The notes beneath the pieces were generated by a model. The model ran no database searches. It was not told the origin of the DNA and saw only the letters and a list, made by a program, of their open reading frames with translations. This document shows, in pieces, positions 1 through 6,272 of a DNA stretch of 64,000 nucleotides (its first letter is position 1; the number at the start of each line of letters is the position of its first letter). This DNA comes from Pseudomonas sp. GM74 (GTDB lineage: Bacteria; Pseudomonadota; Gammaproteobacteria; Pseudomonadales; Pseudomonadaceae): the NCBI RefSeq assembly GCF_000282455.1, contig NZ_AKJG01000044.1, positions 62,001 through 126,000 of the forward strand, in the 5' to 3' direction. The position numbers and the translations under genes are program-made.

Positions 1-113
1 CCGATCCAGACAAAGTGCCCGGGCTTTGCCGCCCAGGCTGCGCCTTCGTCAAGGGTGATATTGGTGACTCTCTTACCGGCGCTATAAACCGCAGCAGCAA
101 CAACTCTACCCAT
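1..113 (-). CDS. corA: Magnesium/cobalt transporter CorA, N-terminus only (partial)
   Basis: Only the first 37 codons are inside the window; the gene runs off the left edge. The start reads MGRVVAAAVYSAGKRVTNI and continues with a GAAWAAKPGHFVWIG stretch, which I recognise as the beginning of the cytoplasmic domain of Pseudomonas CorA, a pentameric inner-membrane Mg2+/Co2+ channel. The pore helices and the GMN signature cannot be seen. The ATG is the reverse complement of the CAT at 111-113. The identification rests on N-terminal similarity alone. Confidence 0.7.
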   Translation of the reverse strand, partial: MGRVVAAAVYSAGKRVTNITLDEGAAWAAKPGHFVWI

Positions 114-244
114 GATGGTGGTTCACTTCTTTTGGCAGCTTTCAATTGGCAACGAATGCATTGGTAGTGTGGATCAGCTTAACCTCGCAGTGTTTGAGAG
201 TCAGTTAAATCTGCCGAGTTCTGGGCAAAGACGCACAGGCAAAA

Positions 245-269
245 GAAAACCCGCACCAGGCGGGTTTTC
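245..269. terminator. Rho-independent terminator after the acyltransferase gene
   Basis: A perfect inverted repeat GAAAACCCGC / GCGGGTTTTC with a short ACCAG loop lies just past the stop codon (274-276) of the minus-strand acyltransferase gene. It is followed on that strand by T-rich sequence. It separates this gene from the diverging corA start. Confidence 0.8.
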
Positions 270-273
270 TTTT

Positions 274-996
274 TCAGGCGGCTTGCAGTTGCCGGTCCAT
301 CGATTCGATGCATTCACGCATCTGCTCGCGGCACTGGGTGATCAGCATGGGCATGTCGTCCAGGCTCAATCCGGCGGTGGGAATCGCCGGCAACGAGCGA
401 ATCAGGATTTTCCCGCTGCGCCAGCGGTTCAATCGCATGTGTTTGACGTAACTGCTGACACATACCGGGACGATCGGCACCCCCGCGGCAATGGCCATCT
501 GAAAGGCGCCTTTCTTGAAGGGCAGCAAGTCCTCACCCAGGTTGCGCGTGCCTTCCGGGAAAACCCAGATCGAGGTGTCTTTGTTTTGCAGGGTGTGAGT
601 GGTGGTCAACATCGACTTTCGCGCCTTTTGCGCATTGCCACGGTCGATCAGCACATTGCCGGCCAGCCAGAACAACTGCCCGAACAGCGGCACCCATTTC
701 AGGCTCTTTTTGCCGATGCATACGGTACGGCGGGGCACCACATTGCCAAACACAAACAGGTCGTAGTTGGACTGGTGGTTGGCGATGATCACGCAGCTGT
801 CGGGTTTATCCATCAACGGCCTGACTTCGGCTTTCACCCGCAAACGCAAAATACACATGGCCGGCCATGCGTACAGGCGTGCGCACAGGCGGCTATTGTC
901 CGGATTGAATGGCCGACACAGGCCGAGAATCACTCCCAGCACACCTGCCACGATAAAGTGCAGGCCCATCAATGACATACGGAACAAAAACAGCAT
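274..996 (-). CDS. 1-acyl-sn-glycerol-3-phosphate acyltransferase (PlsC family)
   Basis: This 240-residue membrane-associated acyltransferase transfers a fatty acyl group to lysophosphatidic acid in phospholipid synthesis. The catalytic HX4D motif is NHQSNYD (His74, Asp79), and the substrate-binding motif is FPEGTR at residues 146-151. A hydrophobic N-terminus (about residues 7-27) fits an inner-membrane anchor. The length is normal for the family. I chose the first ATG at 996; an alternative ATG seven codons in (978) is also plausible. Pseudomonads carry several paralogues, so I leave the gene symbol open. It stands alone, with a terminator at 245-269. Confidence 0.88.
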   Translation of the reverse strand: MLFLFRMSLMGLHFIVAGVLGVILGLCRPFNPDNSRLCARLYAWPAMCILRLRVKAEVRPLMDKPDSCVIIANHQSNYDLFVFGNVVPRRTVCIGKKSLKWVPLFGQLFWLAGNVLIDRGNAQKARKSMLTTTHTLQNKDTSIWVFPEGTRNLGEDLLPFKKGAFQMAIAAGVPIVPVCVSSYVKHMRLNRWRSGKILIRSLPAIPTAGLSLDDMPMLITQCREQMRECIESMDRQLQAA

Positions 997-1163
997 TTAT
1001 AGGCCCCACCGGGACAAAAGGTGGCGCAGTGTACGGATGTGCACTGTTTTCGGCAATTGCTCCCAGGGAAGTGGGGGATGGCTGATGTTTGAGCTGATGT
1101 GTCCGACTATTTGGTCAGATGCGGTCTAGAGCGGTTACAGACGTTTAACGTAGACATGTATGA

Positions 1164-1191
1164 AAAAGCCCGACACGACGGTCGGGCTTTT
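1164..1191. terminator. Rho-independent terminator of the crotonase gene
   Basis: AAAAAGCCCGAC, a short loop, then GTCGGGCTTTTT forms a strong GC stem flanked by A/T runs, directly downstream of the minus-strand crotonase stop at 1211. It is symmetrical, so it could work in both directions. Confidence 0.85.
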
Positions 1192-1210
1192 CGTTGCAGT
1201 AGAACCGGGC

Positions 1211-1900
1211 TTAGCCCAAATGTTCCTGATCCTGGATGATGGCGTTGTCCAGGGCCTCCAGCAACGCTTTGCGCACTTTCAGCTTGGTGTTTTTGTGCGC
1301 GGTCATGTTGATCTTCTTCAACTGACGAGCCGCCGCCAGTGCCGCGCCCTGCAGTTCTTCAGGCGAGACCACGACATCAAGGAAACCGGCCGCCACGGCA
1401 CCTTGTGGGTTGAACATCTCACCGTTGACCACCGAGCGCTGCAACGCCACTTTGTTCAGGCGGTCACGGGCAATCTCGATACCGGCGTGGTGCATGGTCA
1501 TGCCGATCTGTACTTCGTTCAGGCCAATGCTGAACGCGCCTTCAACGCCGATGCGATAGTCGGCCGACAACAGCAGGAACGCGCCCTTTGCCACCGCATG
1601 TCCCGGGCATGCAACGATCACCGGGAAGGGGTGCGACAGCAGGCGGCGGGCCAGGGTCGAGCCGGCGGTCACCAGTGCCACGGCTTCCCTGGGGCCGGCC
1701 GTCATCACCTTCAGGTCATAACCGCCAGAGAGAATGCCCGGCTGGCCGGTAATGATCACCACCGCACGATCAGTCACGGCCCGATCCAGCGCAGCGTTGA
1801 ACTCGGCAATCACATCCGGGGAGATGGCGTTGACCTTGCCATTGCTCAAGGTCAGGGTCGCGATACCGTCTTCGAGATGGTAGGAAATCAACTCACTCAT
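1211..1900 (-). CDS. Crotonase/enoyl-CoA hydratase-isomerase family protein
   Basis: The 229-residue protein has the crotonase fold from residue 1: an early beta strand (ITYH-like SELISYHLEDGIATLTLS) and the acyl-CoA-binding loop around SGGYDLKVM near residue 60. A VIVACPGHAVAKGAFLLL segment follows, corresponding to the oxyanion-hole region. It is shorter than typical enoyl-CoA hydratases (about 257 residues), and the usual pair of catalytic glutamates is not evident, so the reaction cannot be assigned. A good ribosome site (AAAGGAA) precedes the ATG at 1900. The gene appears monocistronic. Annotated relatives are usually just called crotonase/enoyl-CoA hydratase family. Confidence 0.85.
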   Translation of the reverse strand: MSELISYHLEDGIATLTLSNGKVNAISPDVIAEFNAALDRAVTDRAVVIITGQPGILSGGYDLKVMTAGPREAVALVTAGSTLARRLLSHPFPVIVACPGHAVAKGAFLLLSADYRIGVEGAFSIGLNEVQIGMTMHHAGIEIARDRLNKVALQRSVVNGEMFNPQGAVAAGFLDVVVSPEELQGAALAAARQLKKINMTAHKNTKLKVRKALLEALDNAIIQDQEHLG

Positions 1901-2141
1901 GACGCTATTCCTTTCAATAAAGTTGGGCAGACGTTACCCACCGCCGCAGGCCAGGTAAAGCGCCGTGACTGACCCGCCAGTCACCCTTTACCCGCCCGCC
2001 AAGCGTAGCCCGCCGTGCCTGCTGCGCATTCCCCTCTATATAGAAGAGGACACGAAGCCGGAGATTGGCCGGTTTGCCATGGCCCGGAGCGACTGCAAAT
2101 GCTGAATCGCGTTAACCGCATGAAAATTCTGAAAAAAATGT

Positions 2142-2170
2142 TTGCCATCGGAAAAGCTTTCGACTACATT
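2142..2170 (+). promoter_or_regulatory. Sigma-70-type promoter for the tRNA-Ser gene
   Basis: TTGCCA at 2142-2147 and TACATT at 2165-2170 are separated by exactly 17 bases and end 38 bases before the tRNA 5' end, as expected for a stable-RNA promoter. Apart from this, 1901-2208 contains nothing I can support as a gene. Confidence 0.6.
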
Positions 2171-2208
2171 AGCGCGCCTCGACAGACAGAACTTGTTTGA
2201 AGAGATAC

Positions 2209-2298
2209 GGTGAAGTGTCCGAGTGGCTTAAGGAGCACGCCTGGAAAGTGTGTATACAGGAAACTGTATCGAGAGTTCGAATCTCTCCTTCACCGCCA
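2209..2298 (+). tRNA. tRNA-Ser (anticodon GGA)
   Basis: The 90-base sequence folds as a class II serine tRNA: acceptor stem GGTGAAG/CTTCACC, anticodon loop CTGGAAA with anticodon GGA, a long variable arm (TATACAGGAAACTGTAT), T-arm with GTTCGAATC, and an encoded GCCA 3' end. The last 23 bases are the attachment core of the adjoining prophage, which regenerates an intact tRNA on integration. Confidence 0.97.
2276..2298 (+). repeat. attL core (23 bp) inside tRNA-Ser
   Basis: TTCGAATCTCTCCTTCACCG followed by CCA is repeated exactly at 37115-37137. The core covers the T-loop and the 3' acceptor strand of the tRNA, a standard integration target for tyrosine recombinases. The matching integrase gene lies at 4198-5361. 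Confidence 0.92.
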
Positions 2299-2311
2299 CA
2301 TTCAGTAAACG

Positions 2312-2348
2312 CAAACCCCTGATTTTCCTAGAGAAAGTCGGGGGTTTG
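2312..2348 (+). terminator. Prophage-supplied terminator downstream of tRNA-Ser
   Basis: CAAACCCC...GGGGTTTG forms a stem just after attL, followed by T-rich sequence. A similar but not identical hairpin (37151-37186) follows attR and must be the original chromosomal tRNA terminator. The phage therefore replaces both the tRNA 3' end and its terminator. Confidence 0.75.
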
Positions 2349-2377
2349 TGGTTTTTGGCGTCTGAAAAAGGGCCATA

Positions 2378-2396
2378 TGGGACAGATCTGGGACAG
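2378..2396 (+). repeat. Left integrase arm-type repeats (candidate)
   Basis: Two copies of TGGGACAG (2378-2385 and 2389-2396) are spaced 11 bases start to start, about 80 bases from the att core. A mirror arrangement, two TGGGACTG copies also 11 apart, lies 86 bases before the attR core. This geometry fits arm-type integrase or excisionase binding sites; binding itself is inference. Confidence 0.5.
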
Positions 2397-2500
2397 ATGC
2401 TCTAATCTGGTGCAGAAATAGGCCCCCACTGAATGAGTGAGTGGCCGTCGCCCGCGACGAGATGAACTAGACTTTTCCGACCGCCCCAAGGACGACTTCC

Positions 2501-2719
2501 ATGCCAGATAACTCGGACTCCAACATTGCCACGGCAGATGCTCTGACATTGCTGCTGCACAACCAGCATGCCCTGGGAGCTGCTATAGAGGAGGTCACCA
2601 AGTGGCTTTCGGAGAATGGCGCAGAGACTGTTGCAGATAACGCAGTCGTGGCCATGGAAACCCTGGACACAAATACAAAAGCGATTACAGATGCGATTAT
2701 GCGACTGCGGCAGTCCTAG
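2501..2719 (+). CDS. Small hypothetical protein (72 aa)
   Basis: The protein is acidic and helical, with no cysteine, no signal peptide and no domain I recognise. It reads like a soluble helix-hairpin (residues 10-70 rich in Ala, Leu, Glu, Thr). An AAGGACGACTTCC stretch upstream offers a modest ribosome site. It lies between attL and the integrase gene, where P2-like prophages often carry accessory genes, and it points away from the integrase. Function unknown; the coding call rests on plausible composition and an open frame with a ribosome site. Confidence 0.6.
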   Translation: MPDNSDSNIATADALTLLLHNQHALGAAIEEVTKWLSENGAETVADNAVVAMETLDTNTKAITDAIMRLRQS

Positions 2720-2968
2720 GGAATCGCCCCTGAATCTGCAACGTAAATGACTGGCCACCAGCAATCTCTTTCAGATCTTCACGGTATGCAGCAATCGGCC
2801 ATTTTCAGCCGGTCGCGACAGGCAGAAATCGGCCAGAAGCGGTCAGCCAAGGCCACATCAAAATCACTCATTCCGAAGACAATCTGGCACCTTTTTGAGT
2901 TCGGCGGGCTCTAAATGCTGCATTCGTCGATAAATGCGCCTTGAAGATGACATTTTTATTACAATTTA

Positions 2969-3355
2969 ATGGCAAACCTTCCGGGTCAGAAGATGAAAGT
3001 CAGAGCTACCGTCATATGCGAGAGAGATAGGCATATCTTGCTCGTTCGAAAACCGAAGTCGAAATGGGTTCTGCCTGGTGGCAAGGTAGAAACTGGCGAA
3101 GCTATCGCTGGAGCTGCCGCTCGAGAACTCCAAGAAGAAACCGGGCTGAGCGTTGATCAGCTCCTGTACATTTTTGAGTTCGATGCAGGCAACACACGCC
3201 ACCATGTTTTTGAAGCGTCTGTCCCTGATGCCGAAAACGCCACACCTCAAAACGAGATCTCCGAGTGCATTTGGCACTCTCTGAGCGCGCTTCATGACTT
3301 AGACACAAGCGATGCTACGAAATCAATTGTCAGTTCATTTCTACGCCGCCTTTAA
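2969..3355 (+). CDS. NUDIX hydrolase
   Basis: This 128-residue protein has a perfect Nudix box, GX5EX7REUXEEXGU, from Gly38 (GGKVETGE) to Leu60 (RELQEETGL). It therefore hydrolyses a nucleoside diphosphate linked to another moiety; the substrate (for example a damaged dNTP, ADP-ribose or dinucleotide) cannot be read from sequence. An in-frame ATG at 2993 (MKVRATVI) begins right at the first beta strand and could be the real start. The gene is in the attL-side accessory block of the prophage, beside a receiver-domain gene, and is probably cargo rather than a phage lifecycle gene. Confidence 0.88.
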   Translation: MANLPGQKMKVRATVICERDRHILLVRKPKSKWVLPGGKVETGEAIAGAAARELQEETGLSVDQLLYIFEFDAGNTRHHVFEASVPDAENATPQNEISECIWHSLSALHDLDTSDATKSIVSSFLRRL

Positions 3356-3486
3356 CTCCCCCCGGATCGTTTAGGTCGGCGCAAAGGTTAATCGTCTTCA
3401 CATCATTCCGAGTGTCCGCATAGGGTTGTGGATTCAACCGGTCGACACAACAGATTGGCTAAATCGTTCAGCGGGCGTTTCGTAGT

Positions 3487-3864
3487 TTAGTGTTTTTTGA
3501 GGGGGCGATCAGGCTGAAGTAGGTTTACTACAGCCTTCGCCAGATCATCACTAGACCAGGGCTTAGCCAGGTACGTAGTTGAGTAGGGCACTATTGAGGC
3601 ATCCAGCAAGTAACCGGAAGTGAGAATCGTAGCGGTAGCGGGCCATTTCGCCTTCACCATCTTTATGAATTCCGCACCTTGGAGTTGACCTGGCAAAACA
3701 TGATCCGCGATCACCAGTGGGCAACCGTCCGGCATGCTCCGTAGGTAGGTCAAAGCGTCATCGGCAGTTTCGAAGTCCAAGGAAAGGAGACCGATCTCGT
3801 TCAAGATATCGACTATCAACTTGCGAATTGCTGGGTCGTCCTCAACAACGACCGCCCATCCCAT
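3487..3864 (-). CDS. Stand-alone response-regulator receiver domain protein
   Basis: The 125-residue protein is a single CheY-like domain: acidic pair Glu8-Asp9-Asp10 (VVEDDP), phospho-acceptor Asp54 (VIADHVLPG), Thr82 (ILTSG) and Lys101 (LAKPW). No output domain follows. No sensor kinase is present nearby. The start is uncertain: the ATG at 3864 is used here, but a GTG at 3897 has the better ribosome site (AAGGAG six bases upstream) and would add eleven residues. Such short receivers modulate a kinase or partner protein. It lies between attL and the integrase, converging with the Nudix gene. Confidence 0.75.
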   Translation of the reverse strand: MGWAVVVEDDPAIRKLIVDILNEIGLLSLDFETADDALTYLRSMPDGCPLVIADHVLPGQLQGAEFIKMVKAKWPATATILTSGYLLDASIVPYSTTYLAKPWSSDDLAKAVVNLLQPDRPLKKH

Positions 3865-4097
3865 TACCAGCGAGAGCTTTCCCCATTCTCTGTACACGCA
3901 TGGCTCCTTAATCGGGTTCGAATTCCGAAATAGGCAGAGATAACGTGTCCAGTGTAGGTGCTTTCTACGCGGCATTACGGATCCAATCGGCGGCGAAAAA
4001 TGCCATGAGTGGGCACGTTGTGAATGGTTGAGGGAACGTCGGCTATGGGTTGATAGCTGCCTCTGGCGACAGGTAGACAGAACGCCGCTTATGTTCA

Positions 4098-4134
4098 AAA
4101 GGCCCCCACACCTTGCCCAGGTGTGGGGGCCTTT
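4098..4134. terminator. Strong GC-rich terminator hairpin
   Basis: AAAGGCCCCCACACC, loop, GGTGTGGGGGCCTTT is a near-perfect stem followed by TCTTTG, in the 300-base region between the receiver gene and the integrase gene. It is symmetrical and may act in both directions. Confidence 0.75.
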
Positions 4135-4148
4135 CTTTGTTGCCACGA

Positions 4149-4196
4149 AAACCAGAACCCCATGGACTGGTATACCAATCTAGGGGGTTCTGGTTT
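4149..4196. terminator. Integrase gene terminator
   Basis: A perfect 13-base stem, AAACCAGAACCCC / GGGGTTCTGGTTT, directly abuts the integrase stop codon (4198-4200). The loop itself contains TGGTATACCA, a second small palindrome. Confidence 0.8.
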
Positions 4197-4197
4197 G

Positions 4198-5361
4198 CTA
4201 AAGCTTTAAAGCGAGCTGCAGCATCCCCACGACATCCGGTCCGTCCTCATTAATCCACGTCCCATAATGTTGGCGGATCATGTTCCCGTTGGTATGCCCC
4301 ATTTGTTCGGCGATCCAATCAATTGAGGCAATGCCCGTGGTCAGCAACTGACTGGCGTAAGTGTGACGGCATTGGCCAGGCCCTCGATAACGAACCCCGG
4401 CCGCAAGCAAGTGAGCCTTGAAGAACCTGTCTCGGACCACGAAGTCGTTGACATGCGGCAGGCCGCTTTTCGTATTCAGGAAGACGAAGTGCAGTTTGTG
4501 CTGCCGCACCGTTTTGTTGTCCCGCTCCACGATATCAACGGTTTCCGCTTTCCTTTTTCGGTTCAGCGCATCGATCTTTTGCAATGCATCCCAGGCGGGG
4601 GCGAGTAGGCGAACCTTGCGCGTCGATCTACGGGTTTTCGTCACCCGGTAAGCCCCGCGCACCTTGGATCTGCGGAAGGTCACCGTACCTTGTTCCAAGT
4701 CGACATCTTCCCAGGCCAAGGCGATGGTCTCGGATACACGGGGGCCTGCCCATACCATGAATTGAACCATTAACAGCTCTTGCGTGCGGCTGGTCGGGGT
4801 TTCGAGGATCTGTTTGATTTCTGCTCTAGTGAACGGGTCCGGTGCCTCGGGATCTGGCAGACGCACCATCAATCCCTCGGTCGGGTCGTGCGCGACTTTC
4901 ATCCTGGTGCGATACAACCGGAACACCTGCCGCACGTTGCTGATGATGTCGCGGATGGTCTTGTTTTTGAGCGTTTTGGACAGCGTTCCCTGGATCCATT
5001 CCTGCAGGTCCAAGTGATCAATCTTGTTGATCTGTACTTTTCCCCAACGCGGCCGAACGTGGACTTCGGCTTTGTTTGCATAACCTCGATAGCTTGATGC
5101 TGCCACGCTATTGGCCTTGATCTTCAACCACAGGTCCAGGTAGTGACCGAAGGTGTTTTCGACCAACCTGGAAGAGTCGGGGAAGTGCCTTGCGTAATCA
5201 AATGTGCCGGCCTGGATCTCGTATTCGATGATGTCGACCAGGCGTCTTGCCTGGGCCACGATGGCCGGTGTGTTGCCCCCCGGGATTGATTCTCGGCATT
5301 TTTCTCCGTTGTGTTGAAAATAGATTCTCACGGAATTGCCGCGAGCTTCGACACCACTCAT
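4198..5361 (-). CDS. int: Phage tyrosine integrase (site-specific recombinase)
   Basis: This 387-residue recombinase cuts and joins the 23-bp core shared by attL and attR. The N-terminal segment (about residues 1-60) is an arm-DNA-binding domain of the DUF3596 kind, the core-binding SAM-like domain spans about 70-170, and the catalytic domain follows. Visible catalytic residues are Arg208 (GPRVSE), Arg332 (QCRHTYAS), His356 (MGHTNG) and the nucleophile Tyr366 (QHYGTW). The usual first His of the HxxR box is replaced, as in many phage integrases of this type. I chose the ATG at 5361 because AGGGG precedes it; the open frame extends 47 codons further upstream without support. Confidence 0.93.
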   Translation of the reverse strand: MSGVEARGNSVRIYFQHNGEKCRESIPGGNTPAIVAQARRLVDIIEYEIQAGTFDYARHFPDSSRLVENTFGHYLDLWLKIKANSVAASSYRGYANKAEVHVRPRWGKVQINKIDHLDLQEWIQGTLSKTLKNKTIRDIISNVRQVFRLYRTRMKVAHDPTEGLMVRLPDPEAPDPFTRAEIKQILETPTSRTQELLMVQFMVWAGPRVSETIALAWEDVDLEQGTVTFRRSKVRGAYRVTKTRRSTRKVRLLAPAWDALQKIDALNRKRKAETVDIVERDNKTVRQHKLHFVFLNTKSGLPHVNDFVVRDRFFKAHLLAAGVRYRGPGQCRHTYASQLLTTGIASIDWIAEQMGHTNGNMIRQHYGTWINEDGPDVVGMLQLALKL

Positions 5362-5470
5362 GTGAACCCCTAAGGCTGTGCTTGTGTATCGACAGTCTGA
5401 CGAACGGAAACAAAAAGGCCCGTTTCCGGGCCAAGTATCTTGACGTGCATCTTCTAGTGGACGCGGCTCA

Positions 5471-5638
5471 TTACTTCGGCCGTTGCTTGCGAAGATGGGC
5501 ATTCATCAATTGGCGTTGCCGGCTGCATTTCATATGTCTGCCTTGGGCGCGCCACCTGCCGCACTGGTCGCAAAGACTGGTGTAGTCGATGTTCCAGGGG
5601 AAACGCTTTCCATTGATCTCGGCGGAGCTACTAGACAT
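5471..5638 (-). CDS. Small Cys/His-containing phage protein (55 aa)
   Basis: This short frame begins MSSSSAEINGKRFPW and includes CDQCGRW, then HMKC, so three cysteines and a histidine could bind zinc. It is basic at its C-terminus (QRQLMNAHLRKQRPK). Its ATG overlaps the TAG stop of the upstream membrane-protein gene (ATGTCTAG), suggesting translational coupling within the replication operon. It lies just upstream of the integrase gene, a position often held by small excisionase or control proteins, but no such similarity is evident. Confidence 0.6.
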   Translation of the reverse strand: MSSSSAEINGKRFPWNIDYTSLCDQCGRWRAQGRHMKCSRQRQLMNAHLRKQRPK

Positions 5639-5897
5639 TGTGTTCAGTCCCCATGTCAGTGGTACTGGGCCACCGGGATGGTATAGCGAGCAGTTGGGCT
5701 ACTAACGCCGCATCACTTTCACTCAGTTCGCCCAGGGTGTTGGCCATCTGACTTAGGCTTTCGAGGCGCGTCCGTGATTCGGGCGTTTTGTGTACCAGGT
5801 ACCCGATCACTGCAGAGCCGATGATCGCGGTGGCCACTAGGTGCCGCGCCGGTGTGTTAGCCTTTGTGCCGCTGCTGCTTTGGTGCTGTGCTTGCAT
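5631..5897 (-). CDS. Small membrane protein of the phage replication operon
   Basis: The 88-residue product has a polar N-terminus, one hydrophobic segment (VATAIIGSAVIGYLV, about residues 22-36), then an amphipathic helical tail. An alternative start at 5957 would add 20 residues; AGAGGG before the 5897 ATG favours the shorter form. It sits between the small P-loop gene and the Cys-containing gene, with very small gaps, so all are likely cotranscribed with the toprim-helicase. No known family recognised. Confidence 0.6.
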   Translation of the reverse strand: MQAQHQSSSGTKANTPARHLVATAIIGSAVIGYLVHKTPESRTRLESLSQMANTLGELSESDAALVAQLLAIPSRWPSTTDMGTEHNV

Positions 5898-5963
5898 GGT
5901 GTTGCCCTCTGTGGTGGTTGGTGTCGGGGAGGTGCAACTCCTCGACACCGCATTCATTTCAGG

Positions 5964-6257
5964 TCAGTCCTTGCGGGCCAGGTGGATCACCAGGCCGTCA
6001 AAATGTGGCTCGTCCTCGACACGCGATTGCCACTCCAAAACCCTCAAGATTTGCTGTCTGCTGCAGTCGTCCACCAGGATCTCGCGCTGGCCACCTGCTG
6101 CCCGGACTTCCAGGATCTTCAGCAAGCCATCCTCCCCATAAGCACCCGCCTGGATAATCGGCGCGCTTTCTCCCGTGAAGTCCAGACGGTCCTGAACTGC
6201 CTGTAGCTTGCTTGTCTTGCCGTCGCCGGCATTGCCAATAAACACTTGGATTTGCAT
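5964..6257 (-). CDS. Small P-loop protein (97 aa)
   Basis: A Walker A motif GNAGDGKT (residues 8-15) follows an initial beta strand MQIQVFI, and a Walker-B-like strand EILVDD lies near residues 60-65. This is a minimal P-loop NTPase core of under 100 residues. It is separated by only 15 bases from the upstream toprim-helicase gene and is read in the same direction, so a role in phage DNA replication or partition is a reasonable inference. I do not recognise a named family. The coding call is strong because the motif order and operon fit agree. Confidence 0.75.
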   Translation of the reverse strand: MQIQVFIGNAGDGKTSKLQAVQDRLDFTGESAPIIQAGAYGEDGLLKILEVRAAGGQREILVDDCSRQQILRVLEWQSRVEDEPHFDGLVIHLARKD

Positions 6258-6272
6258 CGGTCTTGCTCTCCT

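Noticed and set aside
112..975. Long plus-strand frame opposite the acyltransferase gene
   Set aside because: It is antisense to a gene with clear PlsC motifs; its product is His/Gln-rich and without any domain.
2015..2200. 61-residue frame upstream of tRNA-Ser
   Set aside because: It covers the tRNA promoter and has no ribosome site or conserved look.
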